Of a stretch of DNA of 64,000 bases, positions 58,904 to 64,000 are shown in pieces. The first letter of the stretch is position 1. Every line of letters begins with the position of its first letter. A program made the translations under genes and the position numbers. Source of the stretch: Nitricoxidireducens sp046726235 (lineage in GTDB: Bacteria; Pseudomonadota; Gammaproteobacteria; Burkholderiales; Rhodocyclaceae); NCBI GenBank assembly GCA_046726235.1, contig JBKPAD010000010.1, positions 558,001-622,000 on the forward strand. The letters run 5' to 3'. The notes beneath the pieces were generated by a model. It did no database searches and was not told the DNA's origin. It saw nothing but the letters and a program-made list of their open reading frames with translations.

Positions 58904-61063
58904 ATGTGGCGCAACTTGCGTGTCGGCTTGAAGCTAAAACTCGGATTCGGCATCGTCGTCCTGCTTTCCGTCGCACTGGGCGCCGTTTCCCTATTCCAGG
59001 TTCACCGGATCGGCGACCACTGGCGCGATCACGCAAACGTGACCATGAAGAAGGCCGATACGCTGAACAAGGGCCTGCGCGGCATTCAGGACGGCGTGCA
59101 TTATTTCAAGAACTTCGTGCTGCGCGGCGGCGACTACGCGGCGCGCTTTGCCAAGGGGATGGACGCGATCGATGCCGCCGTCGCCGATTACCGCCGGGTC
59201 GGCCACTTGGAGATCGAGGAAGAGAAGCTGCTCGACCAGATCAGCGATGGCGTCAGGAAGTACCGCACCGCCATGGAAGAGGCGCAGCGTCTTGCGGCGG
59301 CGGGACAGAGCCCGCAACAGATTGACAAGTCAGTCAAGGGCGCCGACAAGCCGGTGACCGATGCGCTCGCCAGCCTGATCGAGTCCAATGCCGGGCGCAC
59401 CGCCGAAACCGGACAGGCAGTCGCTGGCATCCTGAGCGAAGCGCAGTTCGTGATCGGCGCGCTCGGTTTGGCTATCGCCGCCTGCGGCATGTTCGCCGCC
59501 TGGGCGATGCAACGGGCCATCGCACGTCCGCTTGCCGACGCGGCCGCGGCCGCGCAGAAGATCGCCGCCGGCGATTTTGCCTTCGAAGTCCCGCCCGGCG
59601 CGCGCGATGAGCCGGGCCAGCTGCTGGGATCCATCGCCAACATCCGGCAAAGCCTGAAAGCTCTGATGGCGGATGTCAATCGGCTGTCTGCCGGCGCGCA
59701 GGCCGGCGATCTGGCGTTGCGCGCCGATGCAAACATCCATCCGGGCGACTACCGGACGATCGTCGCCGGCTTCAATCTGACGCTCGACCGGCTCGTCGGC
59801 CTGATCGACAACATGCCGACCCCGGTCATGGTGGTGAATCGGGAATTCAGCGTCCTCTACATGAACGACATCGCTGCGCAGCTTGGCGGCAAGACGCCCG
59901 CACAGGTGGTCGGCACGCGTTGCCACGACCACTTCCGCACCGCGGACTGCCGCACGGAGAAGTGTGCAGTCGGCCGCGCCATGAAGGAGAAGTGCATCGC
60001 GCGGAGCGAAACGCGCGCGCAGCCCGGCAACCTCGATCTCGAAATCGCCTACACCGGCATGCCGATCTGCGACGAACAGGATCAAGTGGTCGCCGCCTTC
60101 GAACTCGTGGTCGACCAGACCGAGATCCGCAAAGCCAGCCGCGTCGCGGCCAAGGTCTCCGACTACCAGCAGACGGAGACGGAAAGGCTGGTCGGCGAAC
60201 TCGACCGGCTCGCGGCCGGCGATCTGACGGTGCAAGTCGCCACCGCAGCGGGCGATGCAGACACGGACGTGGCCAAGCAGACGTTCGAGCGTGTCGCGGC
60301 TGCCGTCAACGCAACGGTCGTGAAGCTTGCCCAGACCATCGCCGACGTCAATGCCAGCGCCGAGGTACTCGCGTCTGCTTCGTCGCAAATCTCGACCACG
60401 GCGCAGTCGCTCTCGCAGGCGGCGAGCGAGCAGGCGGCGAGCGTGGAGCAGACCTCGGCCTCCGTCGAGCAGATGTCGGCCTCGATCAGGCAGAACGCCG
60501 ACAACGCCAGCGTCGCCGACACCATGTCCGCGCAGGGCTCCGCCAAGGCCGCCGAAGGCGGCCAGGCCGTCATCGAGACCGTCGGCGCCATGAAGCAGAT
60601 CGCCAAGAAGATCGGCATCATCGACGACATCGCCTATCAGACCAACCTGCTGGCGCTGAACGCCGCCATCGAGGCCGCCCGCGCCGGCGAACACGGCAAG
60701 GGCTTCGCCGTCGTCGCCGCCGAAGTGAGGAAGCTCGCCGAACGCTCCCAGGTCGCCGCCCAGGAGATCGGCCAGCTCGCCGGCAACTCCGTCGGGCTGG
60801 CCGAGCGCGCCGGCAGGCTTCTCGACGAGATCGTCCCGACCACCCGCAAGACGGCCGACCTGGTCCAGGAAATCACCGCCGCTTCCGCCGAACAGACCGC
60901 CGCCGTCTCGCAGGTGAACACGGCCATGGGCCAGCTGAATCAGACCACCCAGCAGAACGCCTCCGCCTCCGAGGAACTCGCGGCCACCGCCGAGGAAATG
61001 AGCGGTCAGGCAAGCCGGCTGCAGCAGGTGATGGCCTTCTTCCGTATCGGGAGAGCCGCATGA
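58904..61063 (+). CDS. methyl-accepting chemotaxis receptor with four-helix sensor and internal PAS
   Basis: A 719-residue protein. TM1 (about 12-32), a helical periplasmic region (35-185), TM2 (about 186-206), HAMP (about 207-262), then a cytoplasmic PAS domain (about 290-410; LIDNMPTPVMVVNREFSVLYMNDIA) with a Cys-rich loop (GTRCHDHFRTADCRTEKCAVGRAM). That loop recurs in receptors thought to bind haem or sense redox. The signalling domain (470-700) has the tip IAYQTNLLALNAAIEAARAGEHGKGFAVVAAEVRKLAE. AAGGAG precedes the ATG; a hairpin abuts it. No CheR-binding pentapeptide at the C-terminus (FFRIGRAA). Its stop overlaps the next receptor. Confidence 0.91.
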   Translation: MWRNLRVGLKLKLGFGIVVLLSVALGAVSLFQVHRIGDHWRDHANVTMKKADTLNKGLRGIQDGVHYFKNFVLRGGDYAARFAKGMDAIDAAVADYRRVGHLEIEEEKLLDQISDGVRKYRTAMEEAQRLAAAGQSPQQIDKSVKGADKPVTDALASLIESNAGRTAETGQAVAGILSEAQFVIGALGLAIAACGMFAAWAMQRAIARPLADAAAAAQKIAAGDFAFEVPPGARDEPGQLLGSIANIRQSLKALMADVNRLSAGAQAGDLALRADANIHPGDYRTIVAGFNLTLDRLVGLIDNMPTPVMVVNREFSVLYMNDIAAQLGGKTPAQVVGTRCHDHFRTADCRTEKCAVGRAMKEKCIARSETRAQPGNLDLEIAYTGMPICDEQDQVVAAFELVVDQTEIRKASRVAAKVSDYQQTETERLVGELDRLAAGDLTVQVATAAGDADTDVAKQTFERVAAAVNATVVKLAQTIADVNASAEVLASASSQISTTAQSLSQAASEQAASVEQTSASVEQMSASIRQNADNASVADTMSAQGSAKAAEGGQAVIETVGAMKQIAKKIGIIDDIAYQTNLLALNAAIEAARAGEHGKGFAVVAAEVRKLAERSQVAAQEIGQLAGNSVGLAERAGRLLDEIVPTTRKTADLVQEITAASAEQTAAVSQVNTAMGQLNQTTQQNASASEELAATAEEMSGQASRLQQVMAFFRIGRAA
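60397..61000 (+). repeat. near-identical signalling-domain tract, copy B
   Basis: Gap-free alignment with 57507-58110 at offset 2890. Differences are scattered single bases, for example Glu/Gln and Thr/Ser changes around residue 507-513. Confidence 0.8.
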
Positions 61064-62370
61064 TGCCGCTCGGGTTCCGCGCCCGCCTGCTGCTGCCGCC
61101 GCTGTTCGCGGCCGCCGCGATGCTGACCATGGGCGTCATCGACCACTTCACCGACACGGCGTTCGTGCGCGACCTGGTGCGCGTAGTCGAGATCCGGCCG
61201 GGCGACGCGGAAGCGATCGCACGCGAGGCGCGCGACCGTTTCACGCGCGCCACCGCGATCAATCTCGGCCTCGTCGTCATCGCCAGCATCGCGTCGCTGG
61301 CGCTGGCGTGGCGCATGAGCGCCAGTATCGTCGGGCAGCTCGGCATCGATCCCGAGGGTCTCGACGACGTCGGCAACAAGACGGCCGCGACGAACGAGAT
61401 TTCGAGCGAACTCAAGCAGGTCTCGGCCTTCAACGGCCGGCTGCGCCAGCACATGGACGCCGCCGTTGCGGAAACCGAAAAGGCCGCGCTCGAGATCACC
61501 GGGCGGCTCGAAGCGATCGACGCCGTGGTGTCGCGGCTCACTGCCTACGCCGCCGAGTCCCAACTCCAGGCAGACCGCCTGATCGCCGAATCGCAGCAGC
61601 GCATCCGCAGCAACCGCGAGCAGATGGATGCCCTGGTGACGTGCATCGCCGCGCGCATGGATGCCATGCAGGCCGAACGCGGCAACGTCATGGCGGTGCT
61701 GAAGAAGGCGGAATCGCTGGCCTCGCTGGTGCAGATCATCCGCACCATCTCGAGCCAGACCAACCTGCTGGCGCTCAATGCGGCGATCGAAGCGGCGCGT
61801 GCCGGCCCGGCGGGCTCCGGCTTCGCCGTCGTGGCCAACGAGGTGCGCAAGCTTTCCGCAGCGACGGACAAGGCCGTGGTGCAGATCAACGAAGGCATCC
61901 TGGAAGTAACTTCCTGCATCAGCACCCAGCTCGCGGCCAACATCGAGACGGAGGGCATCGCAGCCGAACGCGCCACGTTGGAGGGCTTCTCGGTACAACT
62001 CGATGCGCTCGGCCAGGGTTTCATGGACGTGCTGGCCGAGGAGGCGTCGGTGATGGCGACGATCCGCGACAGCAGCCAGGAGATCGCGCGCATGTTCATG
62101 GACGCGCTCTCCTGCGTCCAGTTCCAGGACGTGACGCGCCAGCGGCTCGATACGGTGAAGTCCGCCATCCATCGCCTCGACGACCATGCACGGCTGATGG
62201 CCGAGCGCCTCGCCGACAGCAACCGGACCCATTTCCGATTTGCGCCGCTGGCCGAGCACCTCGACGATCTGGCGCCCGGCGATGCGCCCGCGGCTCGTCG
62301 TTTCGACTCCCCGGGGCCTTCGGCCGCGCTGCCGCCGGCCGGCATGCCGCCGACGGTGGAACTCTTCTAG
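61060..62370 (+). CDS. short methyl-accepting-type receptor 2 with CheZ-like C-terminal motif
   Basis: A 436-residue protein. TM1 (about 9-27), a short periplasmic loop (28-65), TM2 (66-86), no HAMP, and a long coiled coil. The signalling tip is at 229-266 (TISSQTNLLALNAAIEAARAGPAGSGFAVVANEVRKLS). The C-terminal helix has residues 353-361 VQFQDVTRQ; D357 and Q361 match the D-x3-Q spacing of CheZ, as in the short receptor at 51213. It ends TVELF. The start overlaps the preceding receptor stop (ATGATG; 61060 or 61063). The gene is followed 20 nt later by the GGDEF-EAL gene. Confidence 0.88.
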   Translation: MMPLGFRARLLLPPLFAAAAMLTMGVIDHFTDTAFVRDLVRVVEIRPGDAEAIAREARDRFTRATAINLGLVVIASIASLALAWRMSASIVGQLGIDPEGLDDVGNKTAATNEISSELKQVSAFNGRLRQHMDAAVAETEKAALEITGRLEAIDAVVSRLTAYAAESQLQADRLIAESQQRIRSNREQMDALVTCIAARMDAMQAERGNVMAVLKKAESLASLVQIIRTISSQTNLLALNAAIEAARAGPAGSGFAVVANEVRKLSAATDKAVVQINEGILEVTSCISTQLAANIETEGIAAERATLEGFSVQLDALGQGFMDVLAEEASVMATIRDSSQEIARMFMDALSCVQFQDVTRQRLDTVKSAIHRLDDHARLMAERLADSNRTHFRFAPLAEHLDDLAPGDAPAARRFDSPGPSAALPPAGMPPTVELF

Positions 62371-62390
62371 CCCCGCGAGCGAGGCCACCG

Positions 62391-64000
62391 ATGAGCGACC
62401 GCCCACGTCCGCGCTCCGGCGCAACCGAAGCCGGCGCCGCGCCCGCCGCTCGCCCCGCGCGCGGACTGCGCAAGCTGCCGCGCATTTCGGTGGAGCGCAA
62501 GTACCGCCTGCTGGCGGACAACTCGCCGGACATCATCGTCTGCTTCGACCGGCAGCGCCGTCGCACTTATGTCAACGCCAGCTACGAGCGCGTTTCTGGC
62601 GCTTCGGCGGCAGACCTGCTCGGCACGGGGCTGGCCGAGCACTCGATGCTGCCGCCCGACGCGGCCGTGGCACTCGACGACGTTATCGCCAGCGTCATCG
62701 CCACGGGCAATCCGTGCGAGATGGTCATCATGCTGCCCAAGCCGGACGGCACCACCGTCTACTATCACCTGTGGGCGATCCCGGAGCGGAATCGCGTCGG
62801 CAAGACGGTCGGCGTGCTAACGTTCTCGCGCGACGTGACGCAACTCAAGCAGGCCGAGCATCGGCTCGAGGAGGCCGAGGCGATGGCGCACCTCGGCCAC
62901 TGGGAATGGGACGTGGCGACGCAGCACGCGACCGTCTCCGCAGAACTCTGCCGCATTTTCAAGCAGCCGTCCGGCTGGTCGCCCGCGCGCGCCGAGATCT
63001 ACGCCAAGATCGATCAGGCGGACCGCGAGTGGATCGCGACGGCGATGGCCGTCGCCTTCAACAGCCAGACACCGGACGCCGCCTTCGATTACCGCGTGCG
63101 CGTCGGCGAGCGCCTGCTCGACATCCACACCTCGATCCGAATGGAATACGGGGAGGACGGCAAGCCGGTGCGCCTGGTCGGCACCACGCAGGACGTCAGC
63201 GAGCTGCGGCGCTACCAGCAGCGCGTCCATGCGCTGGCCTTCTACGACTCGCTGACCGGACTGCCCAACCGCGAGCTGTTCGCCGACCGCGTGCGCGTCG
63301 CCATCGCGCAGGCTTCGCGCCACGACCAGGAGGCGGCGGTGCTGCTGCTCGACCTCGACAACTTCAAGGCGGTGAACGACACGCTCGGCCACGGCGCCGG
63401 CGATCAGGTGCTGCGCGAGACGGCGGCGCGCCTGCGCGAATGCGTGCGCGAATACGACTCCGTGGCGCGGCTCGGGGGCGACGAATTCGGCTTCGTGCTG
63501 ACGGAAATGCCGCCCCACGCCGACATCCCGCGCGTCTGCCGCAAGCTGCTCGACGCGATCGCCGAAGCCTATGTGATCGAGGGGCGCGAGATATTCCTGA
63601 CCGGCAGCATCGGCATCGCGCGCTATCCGGAAGACGGGGTCAACGTCTCGGACCTGTTCCAGTACGCCGACGCGGCGATGTACCAGGCCAAGGAAGCCGG
63701 CCGCAACACCTACCAGTTCTACGCCGCCAGCCTGACGGCGCAGGTCACCGAGCGCCTCGGCCTCGCGGCGCGGCTGCGCCGCGCGGTGGACAACGGCGAG
63801 CTCGAGCTCTACTACCAGCCGCAGGTCGATCTTGCCGACGGCCGGCTTATCGGCGCCGAGGCGCTGCTGCGCTGGAACCATCCGCAGGACGGCCTCGTCC
63901 CGCCCGACAGATTCATCGGCATCGCCGAAGAGACCGGATTGATCATTCCGATCGGCAAATGGGTGCTGCGGCAGGCATGCCTCGCGGCGTGCGAATGGAA
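62391..64000 (+). CDS. PAS-PAS-GGDEF-EAL c-di-GMP signalling protein (cut by window edge)
   Basis: The first ~536 residues are present. A disordered Pro/Ala/Arg-rich N-terminus is followed by PAS1 (about 36-150, YRLLADNSPDIIVCFDRQRRRTYVN), PAS2 (about 160-275, AMAHLGHWEWDVATQHATVS), GGDEF (280-440) with an intact active site (GGDEF at 362-366) and inhibitory I-site (REYD, 353-356), and the start of EAL (455 on, EAL at 490-492 in GAEALLRW). Diguanylate cyclase activity is likely; phosphodiesterase activity cannot be judged because the catalytic residues lie beyond the edge. Last visible gene of the chemosensory run, 20 nt after the short receptor, so c-di-GMP may be an output. Confidence 0.92.
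   Translation, partial: MSDRPRPRSGATEAGAAPAARPARGLRKLPRISVERKYRLLADNSPDIIVCFDRQRRRTYVNASYERVSGASAADLLGTGLAEHSMLPPDAAVALDDVIASVIATGNPCEMVIMLPKPDGTTVYYHLWAIPERNRVGKTVGVLTFSRDVTQLKQAEHRLEEAEAMAHLGHWEWDVATQHATVSAELCRIFKQPSGWSPARAEIYAKIDQADREWIATAMAVAFNSQTPDAAFDYRVRVGERLLDIHTSIRMEYGEDGKPVRLVGTTQDVSELRRYQQRVHALAFYDSLTGLPNRELFADRVRVAIAQASRHDQEAAVLLLDLDNFKAVNDTLGHGAGDQVLRETAARLRECVREYDSVARLGGDEFGFVLTEMPPHADIPRVCRKLLDAIAEAYVIEGREIFLTGSIGIARYPEDGVNVSDLFQYADAAMYQAKEAGRNTYQFYAASLTAQVTERLGLAARLRRAVDNGELELYYQPQVDLADGRLIGAEALLRWNHPQDGLVPPDRFIGIAEETGLIIPIGKWVLRQACLAACEW

Overview
The window is a high-GC, gene-dense stretch of a Gram-negative chromosome. Outer-membrane receptor, TolC/RND export and lipoprotein genes, an intact sigma-32 promoter and the gene families seen point to a betaproteobacterium; Rhodocyclales is my best guess, from family resemblance only. 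No tRNA, rRNA, insertion sequence, prophage or CRISPR array was seen. The left edge cuts a GspE/PilB-like ATPase and the right edge cuts a GGDEF-EAL protein.

Layout. 1-4.1 kb: the ATPase, a small cysteine-repeat secreted protein, two small envelope lipoproteins, a receiver-PAS protein with Glu at the phosphoacceptor site, and a Crp-like regulator. 4.1-10.1 kb: RcnB-like protein, cardiolipin-synthase-like lipoprotein, DNA-deoxyinosine glycosylase, htpG with a textbook heat-shock promoter, a small secreted protein, and erythrose-4-phosphate dehydrogenase. 10.1-19.8 kb: a complete copper/silver efflux locus (cytochrome c, cusF-like, cusC, cusB with a fused CusF domain, cusA), opposite cusRS, with two identical-architecture operators (GATTAC-N6-GTAATC). 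Between cusB and cusA lie two inverted structured repeat elements with invariant core segments and different stems.

19.8-31.8 kb: an envelope island of two caspase-like proteins, a TPR-CHAT protease-like protein, a CHASE2 membrane protein, a CHASE2 adenylate cyclase, a DUF928-like protein, a DUF4384-like protein and an Ig-like secreted protein, arranged as overlapping gene pairs. It looks like a protease-based sensing or response system and is the best candidate in the window for an undescribed system.

31.8-51.1 kb: two-component genes. A dual-receiver protein; an apparent operon of TonB-dependent receptor, YfiR-like periplasmic protein, CHASE8 hybrid kinase, multi-PAS hybrid kinase and response regulator; then two NarL-type kinase/regulator pairs, one kinase carrying seven PAS domains.

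51.2-64 kb: a chemosensory operon: short receptor, CheY, STAS protein, CheA, small Cys-rich protein, Cache receptor, CheW, PAS receptor, second short receptor, then a PAS-GGDEF-EAL protein. No cheR, cheB or cheZ is visible, but both short receptors carry a CheZ-like D-x3-Q motif near their C-termini. With STAS and c-di-GMP proteins as neighbours, the pathway may control something other than flagellar steering. A 29-bp promoter-like motif recurs upstream of this operon, the TonB-receptor operon and the multi-PAS kinase.
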